Source: an uncultured Prevotella sp. (GTDB lineage: Bacteria > Bacteroidota > Bacteroidia > Bacteroidales > Bacteroidaceae). From it: a stretch of 38,081 bases of DNA. The notes beneath the pieces were generated by a model that saw nothing but the letters and a program-made list of their open reading frames with translations, was not told where the DNA came from and made no database searches. Within the stretch, counting starts at the first letter, position 1, and each line of letters opens with the position of its first letter. This document shows positions 14,801 through 23,870 of this stretch, piece after piece. The stretch covers positions 1-38,081 of the forward strand of contig URJQ01000006.1 in NCBI GenBank assembly GCA_900548195.1, in the 5' to 3' direction. Made by a program: the position numbers and the translations under genes.

Positions 14801-17674
14801 ATGAGTATAAGACTAAATAAAGCAATTAAAGAACTCAACATCGGACTGCAAACCGCTGTTGAATTTCTCGCAAAGCGACCCGAACTTGGCGAGGTGAAGC
14901 CTGAACCGACATGCAAAATTTCTGAAGAGCAGTATGAGGCGCTGTCCAATGCCTTTGCAAAGGATAAGGAAGTGCGCACACAAGCTGAAAAACTGTTCCA
15001 GAAAAAGCCTAAGGATCAGAAAGAGAAAAAGGAACAAAAGGAAGAAAAATCCCCTGAAAAGAAAGAAAAATCTGCTCCAAGAGAGACTGTACGACAAGAG
15101 TATAAACCGCTCGGAAAGATTGATCTCGATGCCATCAATGGCAAAAAAGCAGAGCCTAAAAAGGCTGAAAAGCCTGTAGAGGAAAAGAAACCTGAACCAA
15201 AACCTGAACCTAAGCCAGAGAAAAAGGTGGAACAACCTAAGCCAACTCCTGCTCCTGTAGCAGAGAAAAAGGTGGAACAGCCTAAGCCTGCTCCTGCTCC
15301 TGTAGTGGAGAAAAAAGAGGAACCTAAGCCTGCAGCACCTGCTGTCGAGGCTGCTAAGCCAGCTCCTGTAGCTGAGGCACCTAAGACTTCTGCTCCTAAA
15401 GTCGAAGTTTTCACCACTCATAGTGAGCGTAAACTCGTAGGACAGAGAATGAATGTTGTAGGTAAAATCGACCTCGATGCACTCAATCAGAGCACTCGTC
15501 CGAAGAAGAAAACTAAGGAAGAGAGACGCAAAGAGCGCGAAGAAAAGGCACAGCAGAACCGCGGAGGACAGCAAGGTGGTAATGGCGAAAAGAAGAAACG
15601 CAACCGAATCAATAAGGAACGCGTGGATATCAATGCCGCTGCTAACCAGCCTCAGGGCAACGGAAAGGGCAAAAATGCCAAGAATGCTGCCAATAACCAG
15701 AACCAACAGGGCGGTAAAGGCAAGAACAAAAATAAGAACCGTAACCAGAATAAGCCACAGGAGGTCAACGAAGAAGACGTTGCACGCCAGGTAAAGGAGA
15801 CTCTTGCACGACTCACTTCTAAGTCTTCACAGAACAAGAAGGGCGCTAAATACCGTAAGGAAAAGCGTGATGCCGCTGCAGAACGCCGTGATGAGGAACT
15901 CCTCGAACAGGAAATGGGCGAAAAGGTACTGAAGCTTACAGAGTTTGTTACTGTTTCAGAACTTGCCACTATGATGGATGTTCCGGTCACAAAGCTTATC
16001 GGTACGCTCATGTCTATCGGTGTTATGGTAAGTATCAATCAGAGATTGGACGCTGAAACCATCAATATCGTAGCTGAAGAGTTCGGTTTCACAACTGAAT
16101 ATGTCAGCGCTGAGGTGCAGGAAGCTGTGCAAGAAGCTGAGGATGACGAGAATGATCTCGTGTCACGTGCTCCTATCGTTACCGTAATGGGACACGTTGA
16201 CCATGGTAAGACCTCGCTCCTCGACTATATCCGACAGACCAATGTCATTGCCGGAGAGGCAGGCGGTATCACTCAGCACATCGGTGCTTACAACGTAAAG
16301 CTCGATGATGGACGCCGCATTACTTTCCTTGATACCCCTGGTCACGAAGCATTCACAGCCATGCGTGCACGTGGTACTCAGGTGACCGATATCGCTATCA
16401 TCATCATTGCCGCTGATGACTCCATCATGCCTACCACTAAGGAGGCTATCGCTCATGCGCAAGCAGCGAACGTTCCGATGGTTTTCGCAATCAATAAGAT
16501 TGATAAGCCGGGTGCGAACCCTGACAAAATACGTCAGGACCTCGCTTCTATGAACCTCCTTGTAGAGGAATGGGGCGGTAAATATCAGTGCCAGGAAATC
16601 AGTGCCAAGAAGGGTACTGGCGTCGATGAGCTCCTCGAAAAGGTGCTCCTTGAGGCTGAAATGCTCGATCTGAAGGCTAATCCTAACCGTAAGGCAACTG
16701 GTTCTGTCATTGAGGCATCGCTCGATAAGGGACGTGGTTACGTAGCTACTTTGCTCGTAAGCAATGGTACTCTCAAGATGGGAGACATCGTAATTGCCGG
16801 TACTTACTATGGTCGTGTGAAGGCATTGTTCAATGAACGTAACCAGCGCATCGACAATGTGAAGCCTGCTGAGCCAGCTATTATCCTCGGACTCAATGGT
16901 GCACCAAGCGCAGGTGACTCTTTCCACGTCATGAATACTGAGCAGGAAGCAAAGGAAATCGCAAACAAGCGACTCCAGTTGCAGCGTGAACAGAGCCTCA
17001 GAACTACCAAAGTGGTCGGTCTTGAGGAAATTGCTCACCGCATCGCACTTGGTGAATTCCACGTGCTCAACCTCATTGTCAAGGCTGATACCCAGGGTTC
17101 TGTCGAGGCACTCACCGACTCTTTCATCAAGCTTTCTACCGAAAAGATTCAGGTCAACGTCATTCAGGGCGCGGTAGGTCAGATTTCAGAGAACGATGTA
17201 ATGCTCGCTTCTGCTGCAGAAAACTCCATTATCATCGGCTTTAATGTACGTCCTTCTGCCGCTGCCAAGAAGGTGGCTGAGCAGCATGGCGTAGAAATCA
17301 ACACCTATTCTGTCATCTATGATGCTATCGATGATATCACTTCCGTAATGGAAGGTATGCTTGATAAGGTCAAGAAGGAAGTTGTCACAGGTCAGGTTGA
17401 GGTTCGTGAGGTCTATAAGATTAGTAAGGTGGGTACTGTTGCTGGTGCAATGGTCACCGAAGGCAAGGTACACCGCTCTGACAAGGCTCGCGTTATCCGT
17501 GATGGTATCGTGATTCATACTGCTGAAATCAATGCTCTCAAGCGCTTTAAGGATGATGTTAAGGAGGTTGCCACTAACTTCGAGTGTGGTATTTCCCTCG
17601 TCAACTTCAATGATATCCAGCAGGGTGATATCCTCGAGACATTCATGGAAATCGAGGTTAAGCAGTCTCTCTAA
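14801..17674 (+). CDS. infB: translation initiation factor IF-2
   Basis: The 957-residue GTPase delivers initiator fMet-tRNA to the ribosome. A short N-terminal IF2N motif (SIRLNKAIKELNIGLQTAVEFL, read in parts SIRLNKAIKE and LNIGLQTAVEFL) is followed by a long low-complexity linker (about 65-370) rich in Lys, Glu, Pro, Ala and later Asn, Gln, Gly. The G domain begins near 455, with P-loop GHVDHGKT (Gly464-Thr471), DTPGHEAF and NKIDKPGA. Domains II, III and the initiator-tRNA-binding C2 domain follow. The linker is diverged and repetitive (EKKVEQPKP twice, PAPV repeatedly), which is usual for this region. It is the last gene of the operon and is followed by a terminator-like hairpin. Confidence 0.97.
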   Translation: MSIRLNKAIKELNIGLQTAVEFLAKRPELGEVKPEPTCKISEEQYEALSNAFAKDKEVRTQAEKLFQKKPKDQKEKKEQKEEKSPEKKEKSAPRETVRQEYKPLGKIDLDAINGKKAEPKKAEKPVEEKKPEPKPEPKPEKKVEQPKPTPAPVAEKKVEQPKPAPAPVVEKKEEPKPAAPAVEAAKPAPVAEAPKTSAPKVEVFTTHSERKLVGQRMNVVGKIDLDALNQSTRPKKKTKEERRKEREEKAQQNRGGQQGGNGEKKKRNRINKERVDINAAANQPQGNGKGKNAKNAANNQNQQGGKGKNKNKNRNQNKPQEVNEEDVARQVKETLARLTSKSSQNKKGAKYRKEKRDAAAERRDEELLEQEMGEKVLKLTEFVTVSELATMMDVPVTKLIGTLMSIGVMVSINQRLDAETINIVAEEFGFTTEYVSAEVQEAVQEAEDDENDLVSRAPIVTVMGHVDHGKTSLLDYIRQTNVIAGEAGGITQHIGAYNVKLDDGRRITFLDTPGHEAFTAMRARGTQVTDIAIIIIAADDSIMPTTKEAIAHAQAANVPMVFAINKIDKPGANPDKIRQDLASMNLLVEEWGGKYQCQEISAKKGTGVDELLEKVLLEAEMLDLKANPNRKATGSVIEASLDKGRGYVATLLVSNGTLKMGDIVIAGTYYGRVKALFNERNQRIDNVKPAEPAIILGLNGAPSAGDSFHVMNTEQEAKEIANKRLQLQREQSLRTTKVVGLEEIAHRIALGEFHVLNLIVKADTQGSVEALTDSFIKLSTEKIQVNVIQGAVGQISENDVMLASAAENSIIIGFNVRPSAAAKKVAEQHGVEINTYSVIYDAIDDITSVMEGMLDKVKKEVVTGQVEVREVYKISKVGTVAGAMVTEGKVHRSDKARVIRDGIVIHTAEINALKRFKDDVKEVATNFECGISLVNFNDIQQGDILETFMEIEVKQSL

Positions 17675-17730
17675 TGCTTATAGGCAGTCTCTGCCAAGCC
17701 AAAAACAAGGAAATCTAATAACAAAATAAT

Positions 17731-17793
17731 ATGAATCACCCAGTTATATCTTATATATATGCAGGTTATCTCCTTTATATATATAAGGAGTAA
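17731..17793 (+). CDS. possible Tyr-rich leader peptide upstream of the M64 gene
   Basis: ATG at 17731 opens MNHPVISYIYAGYLLYIYKE and stops at TAA 17791-17793. The frame covers the whole left arm and loop of the hairpin 17734-17803 and its stop codon is the first triplet of the right arm. Five of 20 residues are Tyr. AT-rich TATATA sequence yields Tyr and Ile by itself, so chance is possible. Confidence 0.3.
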   Translation: MNHPVISYIYAGYLLYIYKE

Positions 17794-17809
17794 CTGGGTG
17801 ATTTTTTTT
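17734..17809 (+). terminator. terminator-like hairpin between infB and the M64 gene
   Basis: AATCACCCAGTTA (17734-17746) and TAACTGGGTGATT (17791-17803) form a perfect 13-bp stem followed by eight T (17802-17809). An inner stem CTCCTT/AAGGAG (17770-17790) lies in the loop. It ends 8 bp before the M64 ATG, leaving no room for a promoter after it. Confidence 0.8.
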
Positions 17810-17817
17810 CTATAACT

Positions 17818-19200
17818 ATGAAAAAACCAATTCAGATTATTCTTTTAGCCCTCGTCATGCTGATGAATGGCATGATGGCAATGGCGCAGTCGTTCGATGA
17901 ATACTTCGAAGACAACACTCTCCGCCTTGATTATATCTTTGCAGGAAATGCCCAAAAGCAGAGCATCTACCTTGAAGACCTGAAGAAACAGGACCGCTGG
18001 GCGGGCAGAAAAAATCGTCTTGCGGAGAAGTTTCTCAATGGTAACGGACAAGTGACCGTGCGTGATCACGCCACTCAGAAGGTGATTTATGTGACCACTT
18101 TCTCTTCTCTTTTCCAGGAATGGATACAGGATAAGGAGGCGAAAAGCGTGGATAGAGCCTTCGAGACCAGCTATAACGTGCCGTTCCCAAAGGCTTCTGT
18201 CGATGTGACAGTGACCCTCACAGACTGCCATCACAAGGTAATTGCCTCCATGACGCATACCGTTGACCCTAAGGATATTCTGATAAGACACGTGGGAAAG
18301 AATGGCATTCCTTTCCGATATATATGGAAAGGCAATCCGGATGTGAAGGGTGGAGAAAACAAAGGCGAAGCTGACATCACCGGATGTGTGGACCTTGCCA
18401 TCCTTGCAGAAGGCTATACCGAGGCTCAGATGGACAAATTCTACACTGATTGCGAGAGAAGTGTAGAGGCATTGTTTGAGCGCGAGCCTTTCAAGTCATT
18501 GAAAAATAAATTCAATGTAGTAGCTGTCGCAGCCCCATCTCTCGAATCTGGTCCAAGTGTACCGCACAGTAATGTGTGGAATGTCACTGCTGCATCCACC
18601 AATTATGATACCTTCTACAGCCAGAGATACCTGACTACAAAGAATATGCACAGAGTGTATGACCTCCTTTCAGGCGTTCCTTTCGAGCATATCATGGTGC
18701 TTGTCAATAGTGATATCTATGGTGGTGGCGGCATTTATAATCAGGTTACCGTCGCTACAAGCGACCATCCTACCTTCAAGCAGGTCTTTGTACATGAGTT
18801 TGGACACTCTTACGGCGGTCTGGGCGACGAGTATGCTTACGATGATATGGATGAAATATGGTACCCATCTGACGTCGAACCTTGGGAGCCAAACCTCACT
18901 ACGCTGAAGGATTTCAGCAAGAAATGGGCTGACTTGATGCCAAAGAATCAGCCTATCCCGACACCTCTCGACCCTACTGTGCCTGATAATAAGGACGTGG
19001 ACCTCAACAATGCCAAGCAGATGGCTAAGCTCAATGCTTGCACTCAGGTGGTAGGAGTATTTGAAGGCGCTGGCTATCAGTCCAAAGGATGTTACCGTCC
19101 GGCTCAGGAATGCCGTATGAAAATCAATGAAGTTCAGGATTTCTGCCCGGTATGTGCCCGTGCAATAAGAAGAATTACTGACTTCTATACATCAAAATAA
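17818..19200 (+). CDS. secreted M64 family zinc metallopeptidase (IgA peptidase M64-like)
   Basis: The 460-residue protein has a signal peptide (about 1-23, ending MAMAQ). An N-terminal beta-sandwich domain (about 25-165) precedes the peptidase domain. The zinc site is HEFGHSYGGLGDEY with His326, Glu327, His330 and the downstream Asp337/Glu338, the HExxHxxGLxDE pattern of family M64. VDLAILAEGYT (191-201) is also typical. Several Cys near the C-terminus (CYRPAQECRMK, DFCPVCAR) may form disulfides. The founder of M64 cleaves IgA, but most gut homologues have no known substrate. No own promoter is visible, so expression may depend on read-through from infB past the hairpin at 17734-17809. Confidence 0.9.
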   Translation: MKKPIQIILLALVMLMNGMMAMAQSFDEYFEDNTLRLDYIFAGNAQKQSIYLEDLKKQDRWAGRKNRLAEKFLNGNGQVTVRDHATQKVIYVTTFSSLFQEWIQDKEAKSVDRAFETSYNVPFPKASVDVTVTLTDCHHKVIASMTHTVDPKDILIRHVGKNGIPFRYIWKGNPDVKGGENKGEADITGCVDLAILAEGYTEAQMDKFYTDCERSVEALFEREPFKSLKNKFNVVAVAAPSLESGPSVPHSNVWNVTAASTNYDTFYSQRYLTTKNMHRVYDLLSGVPFEHIMVLVNSDIYGGGGIYNQVTVATSDHPTFKQVFVHEFGHSYGGLGDEYAYDDMDEIWYPSDVEPWEPNLTTLKDFSKKWADLMPKNQPIPTPLDPTVPDNKDVDLNNAKQMAKLNACTQVVGVFEGAGYQSKGCYRPAQECRMKINEVQDFCPVCARAIRRITDFYTSK

Positions 19201-19214
19201 TATGTAGTCAGAAT

Positions 19215-19311
19215 GTGAAATCCAAGCTTTTACATCGTGAATCGAAACCTTTTACATCGTGAATCGAAACCTTTTACATTGTAAATCGAAAGCTTTCAAA
19301 TCGTGAACCCA
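19215..19311. repeat. 22-bp array C
   Basis: Four units read 19+3: GTGAAATCCAAGCTTTTAC, two identical GTGAATC-GAAAC-CTTTTAC, and GTAAATCGAAAGCTTTCAA, separated by the spacers ATC, ATC and ATT. A partial unit follows. The right half word CTTTTAC is the one used in array B. The array starts 14 bp after the M64 stop codon. Confidence 0.85.
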
Positions 19312-19316
19312 ATAAG

Positions 19317-19385
19317 GGAAATACAGGTTTGCAATCTACCAAAGGAGCCAATCCTAAGGATGCAAACCTGCATTTTCCTTTTTTC
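19317..19385 (+). terminator. terminator of the M64 gene
   Basis: CAGGTTTGCA (19324-19333) and TGCAAACCTG (19361-19370) form a perfect 10-bp stem, extended by GGAAAT and ATTTTCC. CTTTTTTCGTTTT follows. The array lies between the stop codon and this hairpin, so it would be in the mature 3' UTR. Confidence 0.65.
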
Positions 19386-19418
19386 GTTTTCCATTTTTTG
19401 ATATAAAGCCCTAAGGCT

Positions 19419-19450
19419 TTTGGCAATTCCAAATAATTTGAGTAATTTTG
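19419..19450 (+). promoter_or_regulatory. promoter of sufBCD
   Basis: TTTG (19419-19422), a 20-bp gap and TAATTTTG (19443-19450) match the Bacteroidota -33/-7 promoter at ideal spacing, 24 bp before the sufB ATG. Confidence 0.8.
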
Positions 19451-19474
19451 TACCCTAAAATATAAGTAATACAA

Positions 19475-20914
19475 ATGTCAGAAAAGAATGAATATGTCAA
19501 GCAAGTGGCTGAACAGAAATATGAATACGGCTTCACTACTGACGTACATACGGAAATAATACCTGTAGGACTTACCGAAGAGGTGGTAAGACTCATCTCT
19601 GCCAAGAAGGGAGAGCCCGACTGGATGCTGGAGTTTCGTCTCAAAGCCTTCCGTCATTGGCAGACTCTTGAGCAGCCTACATGGGCACATGTCAATGTGC
19701 CGCCTATTGATTATCAGGGGATTTCTTATTATGCAGACCCTTTGGCAAAGAAGCCAGTCAATAAAGAGATTGACCCTGAGCTCGAAAAGACGTTCGACAA
19801 ACTCGGTATTCCTCTCGAAGAGCGACTCGCTCTCAGCGGTACTGCCGTGGATGCTATCATGGATTCCGTCTCAGTAAAGACCACTTACAAGGATGAACTC
19901 AAGAAGAAGGGCATCATCTTCATGTCTGTCGGAGAGGCGATAAAGGAGCATCCTGACCTCGTGAAGAAATATCTCGGCACGGTAGTGTCCTACCGCGACA
20001 ATTTCTTTGCTGCGCTCAACTCTGCCGTTTTCTCTGATGGCTCATTCGTGTATATCCCTAAAGGCGTACGTTGCCCGATGGAATTGAGCTCTTATTTCCG
20101 CATCAATGCGAGAAATACAGGTCAGTTTGAGCGTACTCTCATTATCGCTGACGATGATTCTTACGTCTCTTATCTGGAGGGATGTACTGCTCCGATGCGT
20201 GATGAAAACCAGCTTCACGCCGCTATCGTCGAGATTATCGTCAATGATAGGGCTGAGGTAAAGTATTCTACAGTGCAAAACTGGTACCCTGGAGACGAGA
20301 ATGGAAAGGGTGGTGTGCTCAATCTCGTCACCAAGCGTGGCGAACTTAGAGGTGAGAGCTCTAAGCTTTCATGGACTCAAGTCGAGACAGGTTCTGCCAT
20401 TACCTGGAAATATCCTTCCTGCGTACTGCGTGGAGACAACTCAGTGGCTGAGTTCTATTCCGTTGCTGTCACAAATAATTATCAGGAAGCCGATACCGGC
20501 ACCAAGATGATTCACATCGGAAAGAACACCAAATCGACGATTATCTCAAAGGGAATATCAGCTGGCCATTCGCAGAATTCATATCGCGGACTGGTTCGTG
20601 CTACGTCAAATGCCGACAATGCGCGAAATTATTCTTCCTGCGACTCGCTCCTTCTCGGTTCGGAATGTGGAGCCCATACCTTCCCATATATGGATGTCCA
20701 CAATGACACAGCCGTCTTCGAGCATGAAGCCACTACGTCAAAAATCAGTGAGGACCAGCTCTTCTACTGCCAGCAACGTGGCATTCCGATGGAGCAGGCT
20801 GTGGGACTCATCGTCAATGGCTATGCCAAAGAGGTGCTTCAGAAGCTCCCTATGGAGTTTGCAGTTGAGGCTCAGAAACTCCTCGCTGTCTCTCTTGAGG
20901 GCACAGTGGGATAA
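19475..20914 (+). CDS. sufB: Fe-S cluster assembly scaffold SufB
   Basis: The 479-residue protein is the beta-helical scaffold subunit of the SufBC2D complex, which builds Fe-S clusters in the cytosol. Typical SufB segments are GTAVDAIMDSVSVKTTYKDEL, the core with FVYIPKGVRCPMELSSYFRINA and LEGCTAP, and the C-terminal part NYSSCDSLLLGSECGAHTFPY with HEATTSKISEDQLFYCQQRGI (quoted in pieces under 20 residues: HEATTSKISEDQLFYC). The length is normal. It is first in the operon, 72 bp before sufC, behind a strong promoter. Confidence 0.97.
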   Translation: MSEKNEYVKQVAEQKYEYGFTTDVHTEIIPVGLTEEVVRLISAKKGEPDWMLEFRLKAFRHWQTLEQPTWAHVNVPPIDYQGISYYADPLAKKPVNKEIDPELEKTFDKLGIPLEERLALSGTAVDAIMDSVSVKTTYKDELKKKGIIFMSVGEAIKEHPDLVKKYLGTVVSYRDNFFAALNSAVFSDGSFVYIPKGVRCPMELSSYFRINARNTGQFERTLIIADDDSYVSYLEGCTAPMRDENQLHAAIVEIIVNDRAEVKYSTVQNWYPGDENGKGGVLNLVTKRGELRGESSKLSWTQVETGSAITWKYPSCVLRGDNSVAEFYSVAVTNNYQEADTGTKMIHIGKNTKSTIISKGISAGHSQNSYRGLVRATSNADNARNYSSCDSLLLGSECGAHTFPYMDVHNDTAVFEHEATTSKISEDQLFYCQQRGIPMEQAVGLIVNGYAKEVLQKLPMEFAVEAQKLLAVSLEGTVG

Positions 20915-20986
20915 AAAGGGCAGTAGAAAGCCCCGATATTCGCCATTTCACAGGCGGATAAAACAGATAAATAATATACATACAAT

Positions 20987-21742
20987 ATGTTAGAAGTAAA
21001 GAATCTTCACGCCAGAATAGGCGACAAAGAAATATTAAAGGGCATCAATCTCACTATCGGTGACGGTGAGGTGCATGCTATCATGGGTCCTAACGGATCA
21101 GGAAAATCTACACTCAGCGCTGTCCTCGTGGGCAATCCTCTGTATGAGGTCACTGAGGGTGAAGCTTGGTATAATGGCAAGAACCTCCTTGAAATGAAGC
21201 CTGAGGATCGTGCCCACGAAGGTCTCTTCCTCTCTTTCCAGTATCCTGTGGAGATACCGGGCGTGTCAATGACCAATTTTATGAAGGCTGCCATCAATGA
21301 AAAGCGTAAATATCAGGGTCTCGAACCTCTCACCGCTGGCGAGTTTATCAAGCTCATGAAGGCGAAGAGAGAGATTGTTCAGCTCGATTCCAAATTGGCT
21401 AACCGCAGCGTAAACGAAGGTTTCTCCGGCGGCGAGAAGAAGCGCAACGAGATATTCCAGATGGCTATGCTCGAGCCTACCTTGTCTATTCTCGACGAGA
21501 CAGACTCTGGTCTCGACGTGGATGCTATGCGCATCGTCGCTGAAGGTGTCAATATGCTCCATACGGAGAAGACAAGCACCATCGTGATTACTCACTATGA
21601 GCGACTCCTCGACATGATAAAGCCAAGCGTAATCCATGTGCTTTGGAATGGTAAGATAGTGAAGACTGCTGGTCCGGAACTCGCTAAGGAGATTGAGACA
21701 CGCGGTTATGACTGGATTAAACAGGAAGTGACAAATGGGTAG
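20987..21742 (+). CDS. sufC: Fe-S assembly ATPase SufC
   Basis: The 251-residue cytosolic ABC-type ATPase drives the SufBCD scaffold. It has Walker A GPNGSGKST (Lys40), the Q-loop FLSFQYPVEIPG, ABC signature region FSGGEKKRNE and Walker B LSILDETDSGLDVDAM, with the DETDSGLD sequence typical of SufC. Its 3' end overlaps sufD by 8 bp, which suggests coupled translation. Confidence 0.97.
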   Translation: MLEVKNLHARIGDKEILKGINLTIGDGEVHAIMGPNGSGKSTLSAVLVGNPLYEVTEGEAWYNGKNLLEMKPEDRAHEGLFLSFQYPVEIPGVSMTNFMKAAINEKRKYQGLEPLTAGEFIKLMKAKREIVQLDSKLANRSVNEGFSGGEKKRNEIFQMAMLEPTLSILDETDSGLDVDAMRIVAEGVNMLHTEKTSTIVITHYERLLDMIKPSVIHVLWNGKIVKTAGPELAKEIETRGYDWIKQEVTNG

Positions 21743-23078
21743 TGCTCAGCAATATATAGATATTTTCAATCAATGCAGGGACATGATATGCAAGCATAGT
21801 TCGGCATTGATGAACTCCAAGCGCGACGAAGCGTTTGAAGCTTTCCAGCGTGCGGGCTTTCCCACGAAGAAGGTAGAGAGGTATAAATACACCGACATCG
21901 AGGCTCTCTTTGCCCCGAACTACGGACTCAACCTCAATCGCTTTGACATTCCGGTAAATCCTTACGATGCTTTCAAGTGTGATGTGCCTAATATGAGCAC
22001 TTCGCTCTATTTCGTCGTGAATGATGCCTTCTACAAGAAAGCCCTTCCAAAGGCAGAACTTCCAGAAGGCGTATTCGTGGGTAGTCTCTCTGATTTCTCG
22101 GATCATGCGGCTTTTGGCAAAGTGAGTGCCATGTATTGCCAGTTGGCTGACGACAAGGATGCCATCACATCGCTCAATACCATGCTTGCTCAGGATGCCC
22201 TGCTGATATATTTCCCGAAGGGAGTAAAGGTGGATCGCACCCTTCAAGTGATAAATATCCTTCGCTCTGACGTTGACCTTATGGTCAATCGCCGCGTGCT
22301 TATTTACCTCGAAGACCGTGCTGACGCACGAATACTCTTCTGCGACCACGCCGCTGACGACCGCAATTTCCTCACCACTCAGGTAGTGGAAGTGATGGTA
22401 GGCGATGGTGCTCACCTCGATATGACTTGCCTTGAGGAGACTCATTATAAGAATGTACGCGTGAGCAATGTGTATATCCTTCAGCAGGCAAACTCCCGCG
22501 TGGATCATAATGTCATCACATTGCATAATGGTGTGACTCGTAATCGCACCGACCTCGTATTCTCTGGTGAGGGTGCTGAATGCTATATGAATGGTTGCAC
22601 CATTGAGGATAGACAGCAGCATGTGGATAATAACACGCTTATCGACCATCGTGTGCCACATTGTTCTTCGCAAGAACTTTACAAATACGTGGTTGACGAG
22701 CAGGCTGTTGGCGCTTTTGCTGGTCGTGTGCTCGTCAGAAAAGATGCTCAGAAGACGGCTTCGCAGATGACAAACCAGAACCTTTGCGCCACTAAGCAGG
22801 CGCGTATGTTCACCCAACCGATGCTTGAAATCTATGCGGATGACGTGAAGTGTGCCCACGGCTCTACGGTGGGACAGCTCAATGACAAGGCTCTCTTCTA
22901 TATGCAGCAGCGTGGCATCTCCCTCGAAGAGGCGAGAATGCTTCTCCAGACCGCATTCGTTGGCGAGGTAATCGACCGCATTCAGATGGCGCCATTGCGT
23001 GATCGCCTCCATCATCTCGTGGAAAAGCGTTTCCGTGGCGAGCTTTCCAAGTGTGAAGGTTGTAAGCTTTGCAAGTAA
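21735..23078 (+). CDS. sufD: Fe-S cluster assembly protein SufD
   Basis: The 447-residue protein is a SufB paralogue and the partner of SufB and SufC. Recognisable parts are KVERYKYTDIEALF near the N-terminus, the central beta-helix, the C-terminal EIYADDVKCAHGSTVGQLN and the RGISLEEARMLLQTAF helix. It ends in the unusual Cys-containing tail SKCEGCKLCK. It is the last gene before a long inverted repeat and the opposing gene at 23205-23570. Confidence 0.96.
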   Translation: MGSAQQYIDIFNQCRDMICKHSSALMNSKRDEAFEAFQRAGFPTKKVERYKYTDIEALFAPNYGLNLNRFDIPVNPYDAFKCDVPNMSTSLYFVVNDAFYKKALPKAELPEGVFVGSLSDFSDHAAFGKVSAMYCQLADDKDAITSLNTMLAQDALLIYFPKGVKVDRTLQVINILRSDVDLMVNRRVLIYLEDRADARILFCDHAADDRNFLTTQVVEVMVGDGAHLDMTCLEETHYKNVRVSNVYILQQANSRVDHNVITLHNGVTRNRTDLVFSGEGAECYMNGCTIEDRQQHVDNNTLIDHRVPHCSSQELYKYVVDEQAVGAFAGRVLVRKDAQKTASQMTNQNLCATKQARMFTQPMLEIYADDVKCAHGSTVGQLNDKALFYMQQRGISLEEARMLLQTAFVGEVIDRIQMAPLRDRLHHLVEKRFRGELSKCEGCKLCK

Positions 23079-23085
23079 CACGTAT

Positions 23086-23201
23086 ATAGGGAATAGGAAA
23101 TAGATAATAGGGAATAGGAGATTAGACTATACTCTTGAGGCTTAACGCTCAGGTTTTTAGTCTAATCTCCTATTCCCTATTATTTATTCCCTATTCCCTA
23201 T
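23086..23201. terminator. 44-bp-arm inverted repeat between convergent sufD and a small gene
   Basis: Arms at 23086-23129 and 23158-23201 are complementary over 44 bp with only a few mismatches. Each arm is built of reiterated GGGAATA words plus AGATTAGACTA at the top. The loop contains CTTGAG..CTCAGG. It fills almost exactly the space between the two stop codons and probably terminates both transcripts. Confidence 0.75.
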
Positions 23202-23204
23202 TTA

Positions 23205-23570
23205 CTATTCCTTATCCCCTAAACACTCCTTAGCCTTCAAGCAAGCCACACCACACCAAATCAAAGAAAGAATCAAAAGTGGAAGGTAATTGAGAGTCAA
23301 TAATACCGTGCCGAAAGCCATCTGCGCCTTTATCAGTGCCCAAGTCTGTGCTGGATTCACCTCTATCTCCAGTTCTTTACTATAGATTGCTGCCACTTTC
23401 GCCAGCATCTTTTCTCCGAAAGCCTTTGCCTCGGAGATGTATCTGCTGGCTTTGCTTACGAGTGAAGCCATTACGTTGGTGTCCATTGTTGCACCTTTCT
23501 TCATGATTACCGAACCGTTATTCATCATCATCTGACCATTGTTCGCACCCATTGTAGCATTCTTTTTCAT
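23205..23570 (-). CDS. small membrane protein of unknown function
   Basis: The 121-residue protein is not recognised. Its first 35 residues are rich in Met, Asn and Gly and contain a degenerate repeat, MKKNATMGANNG and MKKGATMDTN. An amphipathic helical part follows (about 36-80), then a hydrophobic segment at about 84-111 (FGTVLLTLNYLPLLILSLIW), likely one or a hairpin of two membrane helices, and a short charged tail. It has its own promoter box (23643-23650) and opposes the suf genes, between sufD and sufS. Its role in Fe-S assembly is not suggested by the sequence itself. Small gene, but promoter, length and composition make it credible. Confidence 0.7.
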   Translation of the reverse strand: MKKNATMGANNGQMMMNNGSVIMKKGATMDTNVMASLVSKASRYISEAKAFGEKMLAKVAAIYSKELEIEVNPAQTWALIKAQMAFGTVLLTLNYLPLLILSLIWCGVACLKAKECLGDKE

Positions 23571-23642
23571 AATAGTATCCTTTTTATTTGTTATTATTCT
23601 CGTTTATTTCCCGCTTATTGCGGTGATATTTGTATCTGGGTG

Positions 23643-23650
23643 CAAAGTTA
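23643..23650 (-). promoter_or_regulatory. -7 box of the small membrane protein gene
   Basis: On the minus strand TAACTTTG, identical to the sufS box. A TTTG lies upstream but only 15 bp away, so the -33 element is uncertain. Confidence 0.55.
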
Positions 23651-23870
23651 GTGTCTGAGTGTGCACAAACAGTTCAATGCAATATTTTCGTAGTTAAACA
23701 TAGTTAAGGTTTAATGATAATTAACTTAAAATAAGTAAAAACATGAGCATTCTCAGTGTATCACCATATTTTTCAGTCTAAAAAAGCTCCATCGTCCGTC
23801 GATTTATAGTATCATCATGTAGTAAAACAGCATTTCTTTCATTCTACTTAAATTATGCATTTAATATCAT

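Noticed and set aside
21717..23081. A 454-codon open frame on the minus strand across sufD
   Set aside because: It is the antisense shadow of sufD, whose protein is unmistakable. It has no family signature and no promoter.
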